Source of the DNA: Candidatus Methanomicula labiotermitis | GTDB lineage: Archaea; Thermoplasmatota; Thermoplasmata; Methanomassiliicoccales; Methanomethylophilaceae | Length of the DNA stretch: 42,347 bases | NCBI GenBank assembly: GCA_009780575.1 | Contig: WQZU01000008.1 | Span: forward strand, 1-42,347 | Direction: 5' to 3' | Part shown: piece after piece, positions 28,800 through 37,997 of the stretch | Position numbering within the stretch: position 1 is the stretch's first letter | Layout: each line of letters starts with the position of its first letter | Position numbers and translations under genes: made by a program | The notes under the pieces: generated by a model | Seen by the model: the letters and a program-made list of their open reading frames with translations, nothing else | Told to the model about the DNA's origin: nothing | Databases searched by the model: none

Positions 28800-29246
28800 T
28801 TATGCTCTCTTTTGGGAGAAAAGCGACTCGGCAACGGCGATCGTCTTTGCTGCGAGGTATTCCTCGAGCCATGACTCGCCTGATTTCGGGTCCACGAGAC
28901 TCGGGGCGCTGCGTGTGGCGCCGAGGTACGAAAGGTTCGTGTGTCCTTTCCTTACCTTTGCGCCGTTCTTGACGTACGTCCACTCGGTGTCCGCGGTGTC
29001 CATGACAATGTCCTGGATCTTCATCTTGTGTCCGTAGCCGGAGTTGACCGTTATCTTGCCGCCGGCCTCAGAGTAGTCCGCGTAAACGACGAAATCGCCG
29101 ATCTGCTTTTTCGCAATGAACTTGGATCCGTCGGTGATCTTGTCCTTGGACGCCTCTGCGGCTTCAATGACCATCTTTATGTCATCGACCTTCAGGCCTC
29201 TGCTCTCTATTGTCTTTACGACCTCGTCAGATATTACGTAATCCAT
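28800..29246 (-). CDS. Conserved-looking protein of unknown function next to a corrinoid methyltransferase-like gene (148 aa)
   Basis: Start placed at ATG 29246 after GAGGTGA; a GTG 9 bases earlier is in frame. The product is a soluble, globular, lysine-rich protein (DYVISDEVVKTIESRG..., KFIAKKQIGDFVVYADYS). It has no Cys cluster, membrane segment or motif I can assign. It follows the methyltransferase gene by 10 bp and is almost certainly co-transcribed, so a role in the same methyl-transfer step, or as a partner of that enzyme, is the best inference. Confidence 0.75.
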   Translation of the reverse strand: MDYVISDEVVKTIESRGLKVDDIKMVIEAAEASKDKITDGSKFIAKKQIGDFVVYADYSEAGGKITVNSGYGHKMKIQDIVMDTADTEWTYVKNGAKVRKGHTNLSYLGATRSAPSLVDPKSGESWLEEYLAAKTIAVAESLFSQKRA

Positions 29247-29256
29247 CTTAATCACC

Positions 29257-30378
29257 TCACCATGTTCCGTATGTACCGAAGTCCCTTGCCGCTCTCGTCA
29301 TTGCGAGGAGGTTGCCGGGTATCGTGTACGGAGGCGTCTCACAGCTTGTACCGAGGATGAATCCCTTCTTTGCGTCACGTCCTGCGAGAAGGCTTTCTTT
29401 CGACCTCTCGTAGACCTTTGCCGGGTTGGGGTTGATCATAAGTTTCGTGTCCACTGAACCCATGATCGTCGTGACATCCTGGAACTCCTTCTTCAGGAGG
29501 TCCGACGGGAATTCTCTCTGTCCCTGGTATCCTATGTGCAGAACGTTGAACGGCGACCATACAAGGTTCTCTTTGAACACCTTGTAACTTGTCTCGTGGT
29601 TACCGCACAGATGGTAGAATATCTGCGGTCCGGCGCCTCTCCTGAAGCACTGGTCCACATAGTGGCCCATTTTCTTAGCTGAGAACTGCTCTATCTGCTC
29701 GTCCGCGAATATATCGTTATTCGCAAGAACGGAACCGACGATAAGCATCGCGAATCCGTATTTGTCCGCCATCAGTTCCGCACCGTTGATGGATGTCTCA
29801 ACGTACGTGTCCACCAGTTTGTGCGCAAGGTCCGGCTCCGTGAATGTCCACATGATGAACTCTTCAACACCTACCAGCTCGGATCCTGCACCGCAGAGAT
29901 CGAAACCGTATGATATCGGAACGAGTGTGTGCGGAAGGTTCTGCTGTACGTAGTCGTAAAGTCCGTAGAACATCGGAATGGTTGACCCTTTCAGGAGGTT
30001 TTCTTTGCTTATAGGCTCAAGTTTATCAACATCTGCCGGATCTGTGATCGTCGGACCGGTGGATACCGGCGGCAGTGTGTCCTTGAACTCAAGTGTGACA
30101 CCGAGTTCTCTTACCCACGGAAGTGAGAAGAACCAGTGCGTGACCGGCAACAGATCGAACAGTTCAGATATGTAGCCGACGCAGTGTATACCGAGCTCGG
30201 GTTTCTCGTAGAAGTCCCTGATCGTGAAACCGCAGTTCACGGCAGCGTTCGAAAGGATTATAGGATCCACATCGATTCTGTCGTGAAAGTTGTCCACGAA
30301 GGGGCTCGCAAATCTTTTGGCCGCATTTGCATGCCAGCCGCTTAGGTCGTTTTTCGGGAATAATTCTTCGTAGCCCAT
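29257..30378 (-). CDS. Uroporphyrinogen decarboxylase-family (MtaA/MtbA-like) methyltransferase
   Basis: This 373-residue TIM-barrel protein belongs to the UroD superfamily, which includes corrinoid-protein:coenzyme M methyltransferases. The zinc-site pattern is present: HLCGNHE (His-x-Cys, about residues 256-262) and a C-terminal Cys in LGTSCETPP. It is the likely second methyltransferase for a methylated compound, or an accessory paralogue; the substrate cannot be read from sequence. No corrinoid protein gene is adjacent. The N-terminus is well placed (GAGGG about 7 nt before ATG 30378). Confidence 0.85.
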   Translation of the reverse strand: MGYEELFPKNDLSGWHANAAKRFASPFVDNFHDRIDVDPIILSNAAVNCGFTIRDFYEKPELGIHCVGYISELFDLLPVTHWFFSLPWVRELGVTLEFKDTLPPVSTGPTITDPADVDKLEPISKENLLKGSTIPMFYGLYDYVQQNLPHTLVPISYGFDLCGAGSELVGVEEFIMWTFTEPDLAHKLVDTYVETSINGAELMADKYGFAMLIVGSVLANNDIFADEQIEQFSAKKMGHYVDQCFRRGAGPQIFYHLCGNHETSYKVFKENLVWSPFNVLHIGYQGQREFPSDLLKKEFQDVTTIMGSVDTKLMINPNPAKVYERSKESLLAGRDAKKGFILGTSCETPPYTIPGNLLAMTRAARDFGTYGTW

Positions 30379-30408
30379 AATAGTCCCTCTTACGGCAATA
30401 GGAGGTAC

Positions 30409-30418
30409 GATATTTATA
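30409..30418 (-). promoter_or_regulatory. TATA box of the methyltransferase gene
   Basis: GTATAAATAT on the minus strand is centred about 35 bp upstream of ATG 30378, giving an expected short leader that includes the GAGGG site. Confidence 0.6.
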
Positions 30419-30435
30419 CGTTTTTATGAGGAATT

Positions 30436-30522
30436 TGCAACATTGTTGCATGCACTATATGTTTAAACTAACGTAATGTAACAGTGTTGCAATAATACTT
30501 TATTTTAATCAGTTTTGTTGCA
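30436..30522. promoter_or_regulatory. Cluster of TGTTGCA sites upstream of the methyltransferase promoter
   Basis: A perfect palindrome TGCAACA-T-TGTTGCA lies at 30436-30450. Two more TGTTGCA copies are at 30485-30491 and 30516-30522, spaced 41 and 31 bp from the preceding site, i.e. close to whole helical turns; a variant TGTTGCG occurs near 30574. All lie just upstream of the TATA box, the position of activator sites. The remainder of the 280-bp gap to 30658 shows no gene. Confidence 0.65.
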
Positions 30523-30658
30523 TTTTTTGAAGAATATGTCTGCGTTGTCAGTAAACGCCGTTAAGTGATGCATCGGATGTTGCGCCTTATATGAAAATCA
30601 TGTATTAACGCATATTGCGAACTTTAGTGCTGGACATAACACGCACGAATGCACTGCT

Positions 30659-32311
30659 TTAACGCAACGGTCTTTTCTGTGCAACCACTATTTCCGGATG
30701 CCTGTTGATGACGGCCGCAATATCATATTTCCGAAAAACGGCCATGTCCGGTCCCGCGTTGACCTCCGCGGAATTTATTTTATTACGCTGAACTTCCTCC
30801 AATCTTTTTGTTAATTCCTTCATCGTCACGGTGCCGTCCATTATATCCTTTGCCGGGATCATCGCGTCCGCGATCGCCGCCATTTGGCATACGTCCGCAA
30901 CCGGCCGGGGTATTTTTATGACCGTCTCGCCGAACTCCATTTTGAACGATGACAACGCAATAGAATTGACATCCTTCCTTCCTTTCGTCATATCCATGTT
31001 CTTTGATATCGGCATCCTCTCCGCCAGCAGGAGCTGTTTCGTGTTGTCATTGGTCACTGTGCTGCGCACCGAACGGATTGCTGTATGTCCGGACATCATT
31101 ATCGCCGTGTCCGCATCGAGTGCGTCAGAATGCCTGCACGCATATATCACCGATATTCCGAGACCGTGCTGCCTTACCGCACGCTTCACGGGGATCATTT
31201 TCTCATCGCCTTCGGGCAGCAATGAATTGATTTCATCATCGCAGTACAGTAGACCGTGATTCACCGATGTGTCGTCCATCAGCAATAATCCGCTCCCGAT
31301 CTCCAGCGCTTCCGACGCCGATACTGCCGATGACAGTGCATCGTCCGCATTGTCCGACGATATTGAGCGAACGTCGTGCAACGTATCCGACATGAAAAGC
31401 GAGACATCCGCATTCTTGACCGAACGTCCGATGTCTCCGGTCACAACGGCGGCATCCTCAACGGTTATGACCAATTCCCTGCCGTCACCAGGTATGTGAT
31501 CGTAGACGCCTGATGATATAGCATCGATCAGTGTCGATCTTCCGTGGCCAGTGGCCCCTATGACCGCCGTGATCCCTTCCGGTATGCCCATTCCTTCCAC
31601 AGTGTTCCCGTCTGCGGTCGCGAAAGATGTGCGAAGACAGTCCGGAGAAGTGAACGGAACGGCGCCGATCATCGGCGCCAGACCGTCCTCTCTTCTCGGT
31701 AAGATAGAACCGTCGGCAATGAATGCCGTCAGCCCTCTTTCCCTGAGAGCCGATCTTATCGTTTGTGCGGTAACCGCAGTATTGAGGTGATTGTACACCT
31801 TCGATCGTTTATATGAACTGAAGAAAAGAGATGCCTTTACGATTTCAATCAGATCATCGGCGAGCATCTTCTCTGCCGCCTTTCCTGCAACGTTTCTGCC
31901 TGCGGAAGGTAACGATGCTTTGAACCTTACCTCTATGAATGATCCGGAAGCCACCACGGAACTCCTTCCCAGGATCTCTTGGCCAGGTCTCGGTATTGAC
32001 ATTGCGCCTCCCTGATTGCCGCCTGAATTCCCCTTTGCGAACGTTCTGCATGATTCCCAGAATCTTCTTGCTATCAGGTCCCTGAGCGCTATCTCCTTTG
32101 TTCCGGTGTCGTGCGCATCATCCGGAAATCCGGACATCGCGAAGGATATGCGTACCCTCATATACGACGCGGATGACGGTTCGTTCTGTATCTTGTCGAT
32201 ATACAGCGTCGGTCCGTCCATGTCATAAGACGGTGAAAGTTCTCTGTATCTGCTGTAAGCTTTACCATCTATCGAACGAAGGAATTTCACCAGTGCTTCC
32301 TTTGATGTCAT
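30659..32311 (-). CDS. ABC-class P-loop ATPase (PF09818-like)
   Basis: This ~550-residue protein matches the 'predicted ATPase of the ABC class' family. The N-terminal IDGKAYSRYREL segment and DKIQNEPSSASYMRVRI block are characteristic. A Walker A GATGHGRST lies at about residues 252-260 and Walker B LLLMDD about 90 residues later; no membrane segments are present. Start at ATG 32311 just after the upstream stop; an ATG at 32326 overlaps that gene. The biological role of the family is poorly known; nucleic-acid or ribosome-related work has been suggested for relatives. Confidence 0.85.
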   Translation of the reverse strand: MTSKEALVKFLRSIDGKAYSRYRELSPSYDMDGPTLYIDKIQNEPSSASYMRVRISFAMSGFPDDAHDTGTKEIALRDLIARRFWESCRTFAKGNSGGNQGGAMSIPRPGQEILGRSSVVASGSFIEVRFKASLPSAGRNVAGKAAEKMLADDLIEIVKASLFFSSYKRSKVYNHLNTAVTAQTIRSALRERGLTAFIADGSILPRREDGLAPMIGAVPFTSPDCLRTSFATADGNTVEGMGIPEGITAVIGATGHGRSTLIDAISSGVYDHIPGDGRELVITVEDAAVVTGDIGRSVKNADVSLFMSDTLHDVRSISSDNADDALSSAVSASEALEIGSGLLLMDDTSVNHGLLYCDDEINSLLPEGDEKMIPVKRAVRQHGLGISVIYACRHSDALDADTAIMMSGHTAIRSVRSTVTNDNTKQLLLAERMPISKNMDMTKGRKDVNSIALSSFKMEFGETVIKIPRPVADVCQMAAIADAMIPAKDIMDGTVTMKELTKRLEEVQRNKINSAEVNAGPDMAVFRKYDIAAVINRHPEIVVAQKRPLR

Positions 32312-32312
32312 A

Positions 32313-32768
32313 CTACTGCTCCGCATCCGTTTCCAATAGTTCGAATCCTGACCTCTTGTCCTTAATTCTTTTCGATCTGCTTCCGGACAGTTCGATCATA
32401 ACTATTTCCATGACCAGCCATACTTTGACGCCGGCCCTTGCGCATCCTGTTACAGACTTACCTTCTCTGCCGCAGGAACAATGCATGTGCATTACCGGAG
32501 TTCCGTCAGCATTTTGAAATATCGTACCCGTTCCGGTAAGTTCATGCGGCGCATCCAATTCATAGAGCAACGGTACAACAGACGATGACAGCGGTATCTT
32601 CGGACCTGCCGTCAGTTTTGACCCTGTGTCCGCTCCGCCGGTCGCGGTCACGGTCGCCGCTTTCACGTTATTTGCGAGAGCGAAGGATTCCACTGCTTCA
32701 TGAAGTATCTCTCCTTCTTCCAGCCGGAGAATGAAAACACGCCCAACTGAACACTCGTCGGACCTCAT
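32313..32768 (-). CDS. DUF296/PPC-domain protein
   Basis: This 151-residue protein carries a plants-and-prokaryotes-conserved (PPC) domain: RVFILRLEEGEILHEAVESFA, then VKAATVTATGGAD and a metal-site-like HMHCSCGREG. Start at ATG 32768 with AGGT upstream; a longer form from 32834 would overlap the previous gene by 50 bp. PPC proteins trimerise and some bind AT-rich DNA, but no AT-hook is visible, and the last 20 residues are basic. It lies between a small unknown protein and the ABC-class ATPase and is probably co-transcribed with both. Confidence 0.85.
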   Translation of the reverse strand: MRSDECSVGRVFILRLEEGEILHEAVESFALANNVKAATVTATGGADTGSKLTAGPKIPLSSSVVPLLYELDAPHELTGTGTIFQNADGTPVMHMHCSCGREGKSVTGCARAGVKVWLVMEIVMIELSGSRSKRIKDKRSGFELLETDAEQ

Positions 32769-32781
32769 ATCACGTACCTGT

Positions 32782-33117
32782 CTAACGGAATTTACTGTAT
32801 CTGTCCATAAGTCTGCATATGCGGTCGTGTTCATCCTTCGTCAGAGCACCTGATTCAAGGAAAGATTTCACGTATTCTTTCGCATCCTTCGTGGATACTC
32901 TTGACGCTTTTGCAACGACCGACGCCAGAAATGATGATGCTACGGACGCATCCATTGATGACGATGACAGTATCTCATTCATGTCGTACTTGAACGGCGC
33001 CATCCTGTTGGTGTTAAGCATCGATTGCTTCTTCGAGGACTCTTTGCGCTTTGTTTTCGGCCTCTTTTGAGAGGAACCCGGTACGTTCGGTGAGGAATTT
33101 TTGTATGTTGAGTTCAA
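32782..33117 (-). CDS. Small lysine/serine-rich protein of unknown function (about 111 aa)
   Basis: A TTG at 33115-33117 preceded by GGAG is preferred. A TATA-like TTTAAGTATAA on the minus strand (about 33153-33164) would start transcription between it and the upstream ATG at 33186, which it would leave untranscribed. The product has a disordered basic N-terminal half (QKRPKTKRKESSKK) and a helical C-terminal half containing SFLESGALTKDEHDRICRLMDRY, reminiscent of a short SHOCT-like helix pair. First gene of a probable three-gene operon with the PPC-domain protein and the ABC-class ATPase. Confidence 0.6.
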   Translation of the reverse strand: MNSTYKNSSPNVPGSSQKRPKTKRKESSKKQSMLNTNRMAPFKYDMNEILSSSSMDASVASSFLASVVAKASRVSTKDAKEYVKSFLESGALTKDEHDRICRLMDRYSKFR

Positions 33118-33220
33118 ACTTATTACTCCGTGTCTGGTTTTGAAACATGATATTATACTTAAACTAGTTGGTCGGATCGACTTCAAAAGAGTATAAAAAT
33201 GTGAAAAGACATGAAAAATC

Positions 33221-33505
33221 TCATGTCTGTTTTGCGGATTGCTCTTTTTTCCTCTCTTCTTCCTCTATGGAATCTTTGAGCTTTCCCAATGATCTCGCTA
33301 TGATGACGATACATATCACCGCTACCACCGTGACCACTACCGCGTATATCAGCAAAGGTATCACTTGATTCTCCGGACAATAGTATTGTCTTATTACTTC
33401 GGATATTGCAGTGTTCCATGCCAATGCCGCGACCATTCCGAATGCGGCGGTCATCAGTGTGATGAATGTTTCCATCAGTTGCAGTTTGAACGGTTTCGGT
33501 GCCAA
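33221..33505 (-). CDS. DUF5654-like small membrane protein (two TM helices)
   Basis: This 94-residue protein has two hydrophobic helices (about residues 15-33 and 49-70) and a charged, glutamate/lysine-rich C-terminal tail. The MTAAFGMVAALAWNTAI segment is the hallmark of DUF5654. TTG start at 33503-33505 follows AGGT. Function unknown. Confidence 0.75.
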   Translation of the reverse strand: MAPKPFKLQLMETFITLMTAAFGMVAALAWNTAISEVIRQYYCPENQVIPLLIYAVVVTVVAVICIVIIARSLGKLKDSIEEEERKKEQSAKQT

Positions 33506-33663
33506 TTTTACAACCTCTTAACGGCGATGGGTTTTAATGTTTACATACATAACGCCGTTTTTCGCAAAAATTAGGATCTTTACGGATACGTGCTATATTT
33601 CATCAAGTCTGTTTTCTTCCTCGTTTTTTAAAAAAAATCAAAAAACTGCCTGGAAACGCTTTT

Positions 33664-35055
33664 TCAAAGCAGATGGCTCAATAATATCGTCACCAGTCCG
33701 AAATAGGCGAATAAACCGATTATGTCCTTGATCGAAGTGATTATGGGATCCGTCGCAGCCGCCTGATCGATGTTGTTCTTCATGAGAACATACGGAATGA
33801 CGAATCCTATGGTGGCCGCAAGCGTCATTACTATCACCAGCGACAATCCGACCGCCAGTCCTAGAAGTGCGCTGTCTGCCGTTGACATTCCGTCTCCCAT
33901 GAATCCGATCGACGCGAATCCGAATGCAACCAGTCCGCAGACGATACCTACGACTATACCCATACTGAGTCCGATCGTGGTCTCCCGCGTTATGTGCTTC
34001 TTCATCTTCTTATCAGTTATATGGCCGAGTAAAGCCCCTCGCTGGAATATCGTCGATGATTGGACACCTACGTTACCGCCCATGTCCATTACGACCGGGA
34101 TGAACATCGCCGCAATGATTATCGCTTCCAGCGTCTCCTCGAAGAATCCGAGAACGGAACCTGCCAGCAGTCCTCCCACGAGTGTGATCACCAGGAACGG
34201 CAAACGTATCCTCCAGACTGACCAAATCGAACCTTTTATCATATTTTCGCTTCGGTGGATCTCGCCGCGTCCTTTGGCAAGACCCGCTTTGTTCAGTATA
34301 TCCTCGGTCGCCTCCTGCTCAAGGATATCCATGGCATCGTCGACTGTGATTATTCCTACTATGCATTCGTTCTTATCAACAACCGGAACTGCCAGCAGAT
34401 CGCGCTTTTGTAAAAGTCTTGCAACTTCTTCCTGGTCGGTGGATGTTGAAACTTTTATTATCTCTTTTACCATAAGATTTCCGATGATCGCTTCCGGATC
34501 TGCAAGTAAAAGGGTGCGTAATGACAGAACTCCTTCCAGTTTTCCCCTGTCATCGGTCACATAGAGTATGTATATCGTCTCAAAGGCCTTTCGTTTTACT
34601 TTCCCCAAAGCTTCCGTTACCGTCAGACTGGCCTTCAGCCGGACGAAGTTCGGATTCATAAGACGTCCTGCGGTCTCGGCCTCGTAACCCATCAGCAGGT
34701 TTGTCTTTGCACGCTCTTCGGATGAAAGTGCCGCCAGCATCTTTTTTGTTACTTCCGTGGGCAGTTCGTCAAGTAATCTGACACGATCATCCGGGTCGAG
34801 GCCTCCGATTATCTCAATGGCGCGTTCGTCCGTAAGCGAACCTATCAGTTTCTCCTGATCGCTTGTTTCGAGATGTTCGAATACGTGAAGGGAACTGTCT
34901 TTAGGAAGTAGTCTGAACACTATTGCCTTTTCATGTTCGTCAAGCGTCTGTATGACGTCTAAAATATCATTGTTGTTAGCATCAAGCAATATTTTTTTCA
35001 ATGCGTTGATATCCTTGTTTTCGAGAAGGTCCAAGATCAGATTTTTCATTTCCAT
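33664..35055 (-). CDS. mgtE: Magnesium transporter MgtE
   Basis: This 463-residue channel has the complete family layout. The N-terminal superhelical MgtE_N domain (about 20-130; LDPDDRVRLLDELP) precedes a CBS pair (about 135-255; MNPNFVRLKASLTV and VPVVDKNECIVGIITVDDAMDIL). A linker helix and five transmembrane helices follow, with GGNVGVQSSTI in the pore. Mg2+ sensing by the CBS domains gates it. Start at ATG 35055 with GGAGGT 7 nt upstream; a GTG 9 bases earlier is less likely. Confidence 0.95.
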   Translation of the reverse strand: MEMKNLILDLLENKDINALKKILLDANNNDILDVIQTLDEHEKAIVFRLLPKDSSLHVFEHLETSDQEKLIGSLTDERAIEIIGGLDPDDRVRLLDELPTEVTKKMLAALSSEERAKTNLLMGYEAETAGRLMNPNFVRLKASLTVTEALGKVKRKAFETIYILYVTDDRGKLEGVLSLRTLLLADPEAIIGNLMVKEIIKVSTSTDQEEVARLLQKRDLLAVPVVDKNECIVGIITVDDAMDILEQEATEDILNKAGLAKGRGEIHRSENMIKGSIWSVWRIRLPFLVITLVGGLLAGSVLGFFEETLEAIIIAAMFIPVVMDMGGNVGVQSSTIFQRGALLGHITDKKMKKHITRETTIGLSMGIVVGIVCGLVAFGFASIGFMGDGMSTADSALLGLAVGLSLVIVMTLAATIGFVIPYVLMKNNIDQAAATDPIITSIKDIIGLFAYFGLVTILLSHLL

Positions 35056-35121
35056 ACGGGGCACCTCCTCTCAACGACTGTTACTGCAAGAATGAAATTC
35101 TATAAAATCATATCCTGAGTT

Positions 35122-35148
35122 GCAGCATTCGCAGTGTCGGAATGCTGC
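35122..35148 (-). terminator. Terminator hairpin after PEP carboxylase
   Basis: GCAGCATTC (35122-35130) and GAATGCTGC (35140-35148) form a perfect 9-bp stem with a 9-nt loop, 45 bp after the ppc stop on the minus strand. The mgtE TATA-like sequence (about 35101-35108) follows. Confidence 0.6.
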
Positions 35149-35192
35149 TGTCATTTCCTGCGAAGACCTTGGCGATTGCGTATCGGTTACGT

Positions 35193-37949
35193 TCATCCGC
35201 TGTTGCGCAGCATCAGCGCGATCGCATTGATAGACATGTGGATCCTTCTGCGCATGCGCTCGCAGTCCGCCGCCGAACCGCCTGCGCGGTATCGGCGAAG
35301 CATCTCCACCTGCACATGATTCAGCGGGTCGAGATGAGGTAAACGGCTTGCGATGGTCCGGCGCAGCGCCGGATTTCGTTCCAGCAGCCCTTTCTCACCG
35401 GTAATGGACAGCAAGTAAGTATGCGAGCGCTTGTATTCCTCGACTATCCGCGGGAAGATCGAATCGCGCAATGCTTTATCTTCAACCAGCGTGGAATAAT
35501 GCTCGGCAATGTCCATGTCTGCTTTCGCCAGTACCATCTCCATGTTGGATATCAGCGTTGAGAAAGTAGGCCATCTCTTGAACATGGACCGCAGCAGTTC
35601 GAGGCCTTTCTCCTTTCCGTGTTCGGACAGGAACGCTTCCACCGCGGAACCGAATCCGTACCATCCCGGTAACATAACCCGGCATTGCGACCATGAGAAC
35701 ACCCATGGGATCGCGCGCAGGTCCCTGATGCTTCTGCTGTTCGTACGGGACGACGGACGTGAACCTATGTTGAGCGAGGCTATCTCCGATATTACCGTTG
35801 ACTGCCAGAAATAATCATCGAATCCTTCTGTTTCATATACGAGGCTTCGATAGGCTGCGAAAGCGAAATCGGAGAGCTTGTCCAATGCCTCGGGGAAATG
35901 TTTGTTGGGAGATCTCGCCGTAGCGGATTTCGCTGCGGCGGCAAGGGAAGCGGCGACTATGACCTCGAGGTTCCGCCTGCCGACCTCCGCATTACTGTAT
36001 TTGGCAGCTATGACCTCGCCCTGTTCGGTCAGACGTATCTGTCCCTGCACTGCGCCCTTGGGCTGCGCCAGAATGGCGTGGTAGCTCGGACCGCCGCCGC
36101 GTCCTATGGAGCCGCCGCGTCCGTGGAATACCCTGAATTTCACACCGTGTGTCGCGAACACCTCCGCAAGTCTCGTTTCCGCTCGGTACAGTTCCCAGCG
36201 TGATGTCAGATAACCGCCGTCCTTGTTGCTGTCGGAATAACCTATCATGACCTCCTGCAGGTCTCCGCGGTCAGCGAGCAGTTTACGATAGAACGGTGAT
36301 GAAAGAAGACGGTCCATTATACCAGGGGCCGCGCGCAGGTCGTCTATGGTCTCGAAAAGAGGGACGATATTAACATCCAGCGTACCTTCTGCCGGACGCA
36401 GTATTCCTGCCTCCTTCAGAAGCACAGCGAGTTCCAGGATATCGGACAGTCCGCGGGTCATTGAGATTATAGCGGTCCGTATGCATCCTTTGCCGTAGCG
36501 CAGGTGTGCGGCGCGGACTGCGTTGAATATTGCCAGTTCCTTAATTGTCTCATCGCCGTAGCTGAACTGGTCGGAGGTCAGCGGGCTAGAGGACATAAGG
36601 TTTCGCATAAGGATCTCAACACGGCCGTTCTCATCCGATTCCATATAATTCGCGCCGGGATCCCCGAACTGCAGGAGCTCCGTGACCACACGCTTGTGTA
36701 CAACGGAATTCTGACGGACATCGAGCGGCATCAGCGTCCAGCCGAACACGTGTACGGCGCGCAGCAGTCTGCCGAGCCTTCCGTTCGCCAGCAGCTTCGA
36801 TCCGTGATTCAGGAGCGATTGTTCAATTACCGTAAGATCGGCAATGAGATCGTCCGGCGAACTGTAAGGCGTTACCGCCGGTTCGCGCCCTAATAGCATA
36901 TCGTGTGTCGCTGCCAGTCGTATCCTCACGGCGGATATCGCCAGCCTGTACGGCTCGTCCGAATCGTTCGCGGGGATGTTTGTTAATCTCTCTATCAGTT
37001 CCCCCATCTCCGGCGTCATATCCGAAAGCGATCCGGTAAGCGAGAGTTCACGGTAAAGCCTTCCAGTTTCAGCCATATAGAATGTGAAAGCGCGATCGGT
37101 GTAGCGCGATAACGCCTCGGTCAGCATGGGAGCGTCGACGAACGGGTTGCCGTCGCGGTCGCCGCCTATCCAGCTTCCGATCTGTAAGAATGACGGGGTC
37201 TCGCCTATCTCGACGCCGATAGTACGCTCCACGACAGAGTAAAGTTTCGGCACCGCCTCGAAGAAGGTCGAGTCAAAATATGACAATACGTTATCCACCT
37301 CATCGAGCACCGATGGTTTGGAGTTGCGTAATACAGATGTCTGCCAGAGCGTAAGTATCTGTATGCGTAACTCCGTCTTGATATCCTCGTGCTCTTCCTT
37401 TGTCACGGCAAACCTGTCGCGCTTGTCGAGCAGGGCGGCGATGGTGCTCAGTATGTCGAGGACGGAACGGCGCTGCACTTCCGTAGGATGTGCCGTCAGC
37501 ACCGGAGATATGTAAGCGGTCCGGAAGAAATCCCTAAGCTGCGCATTTGTGAAACCTTTTGATTTAGCGAATGCGATGCTCGCATCCAGGCTGCCTTCGC
37601 TTGCGGCACGGTCCCCAGTCTGGCATTCGCGCCAGCGGCGGATGTGATGGTGATCTTCAGCAATATTGGCAAGAAGAGAGGAATAGACGGTGGCGCGTGT
37701 GACCTTGCTCATATCCTCATTCGAGAGGTTCTTCAGCATGTCCTCCATGGCGGCGTGGCCTCTGTAGTGGTAGAAGCGCCTGAGATGCACGTGCTGCGTC
37801 TCTATCAGGTCGAACGCCTGTTTCCCTTCCACATCGCGGATCGTGTCCCACAGCATCTGCTTGAGCATGTGGTAATCCTCATACAGAGCGTCGGCCGCAG
37901 CCTTCTCCGCACCTTCATTGTCCTCCGAATTACCAAGTAAATACAGCAT
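35193..37949 (-). CDS. ppc: Phosphoenolpyruvate carboxylase, bacterial type
   Basis: This 918-residue enzyme carboxylates PEP with bicarbonate to oxaloacetate. The length and motifs are those of the bacterial/plant form, not the ~500-residue archaeal PpcA: VLTAHPTEVQR (150-160, catalytic His154), the HGRGGSIGRGGGP loop near 605 and GYSDSNKDGG. The C-terminus ends RNSG instead of the usual RNTG, a conservative change. It lies 48 bp after the carbonic anhydrase gene with no TATA box between, so both are probably one transcript. The bacterial type in an archaeon suggests horizontal acquisition. Confidence 0.95.
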   Translation of the reverse strand: MLYLLGNSEDNEGAEKAAADALYEDYHMLKQMLWDTIRDVEGKQAFDLIETQHVHLRRFYHYRGHAAMEDMLKNLSNEDMSKVTRATVYSSLLANIAEDHHHIRRWRECQTGDRAASEGSLDASIAFAKSKGFTNAQLRDFFRTAYISPVLTAHPTEVQRRSVLDILSTIAALLDKRDRFAVTKEEHEDIKTELRIQILTLWQTSVLRNSKPSVLDEVDNVLSYFDSTFFEAVPKLYSVVERTIGVEIGETPSFLQIGSWIGGDRDGNPFVDAPMLTEALSRYTDRAFTFYMAETGRLYRELSLTGSLSDMTPEMGELIERLTNIPANDSDEPYRLAISAVRIRLAATHDMLLGREPAVTPYSSPDDLIADLTVIEQSLLNHGSKLLANGRLGRLLRAVHVFGWTLMPLDVRQNSVVHKRVVTELLQFGDPGANYMESDENGRVEILMRNLMSSSPLTSDQFSYGDETIKELAIFNAVRAAHLRYGKGCIRTAIISMTRGLSDILELAVLLKEAGILRPAEGTLDVNIVPLFETIDDLRAAPGIMDRLLSSPFYRKLLADRGDLQEVMIGYSDSNKDGGYLTSRWELYRAETRLAEVFATHGVKFRVFHGRGGSIGRGGGPSYHAILAQPKGAVQGQIRLTEQGEVIAAKYSNAEVGRRNLEVIVAASLAAAAKSATARSPNKHFPEALDKLSDFAFAAYRSLVYETEGFDDYFWQSTVISEIASLNIGSRPSSRTNSRSIRDLRAIPWVFSWSQCRVMLPGWYGFGSAVEAFLSEHGKEKGLELLRSMFKRWPTFSTLISNMEMVLAKADMDIAEHYSTLVEDKALRDSIFPRIVEEYKRSHTYLLSITGEKGLLERNPALRRTIASRLPHLDPLNHVQVEMLRRYRAGGSAADCERMRRRIHMSINAIALMLRNSG

Positions 37950-37997
37950 ATCAAGTTCCCTTCAGTATCCGTCCCCGGCAAGCGATCTTAGGTCGCC

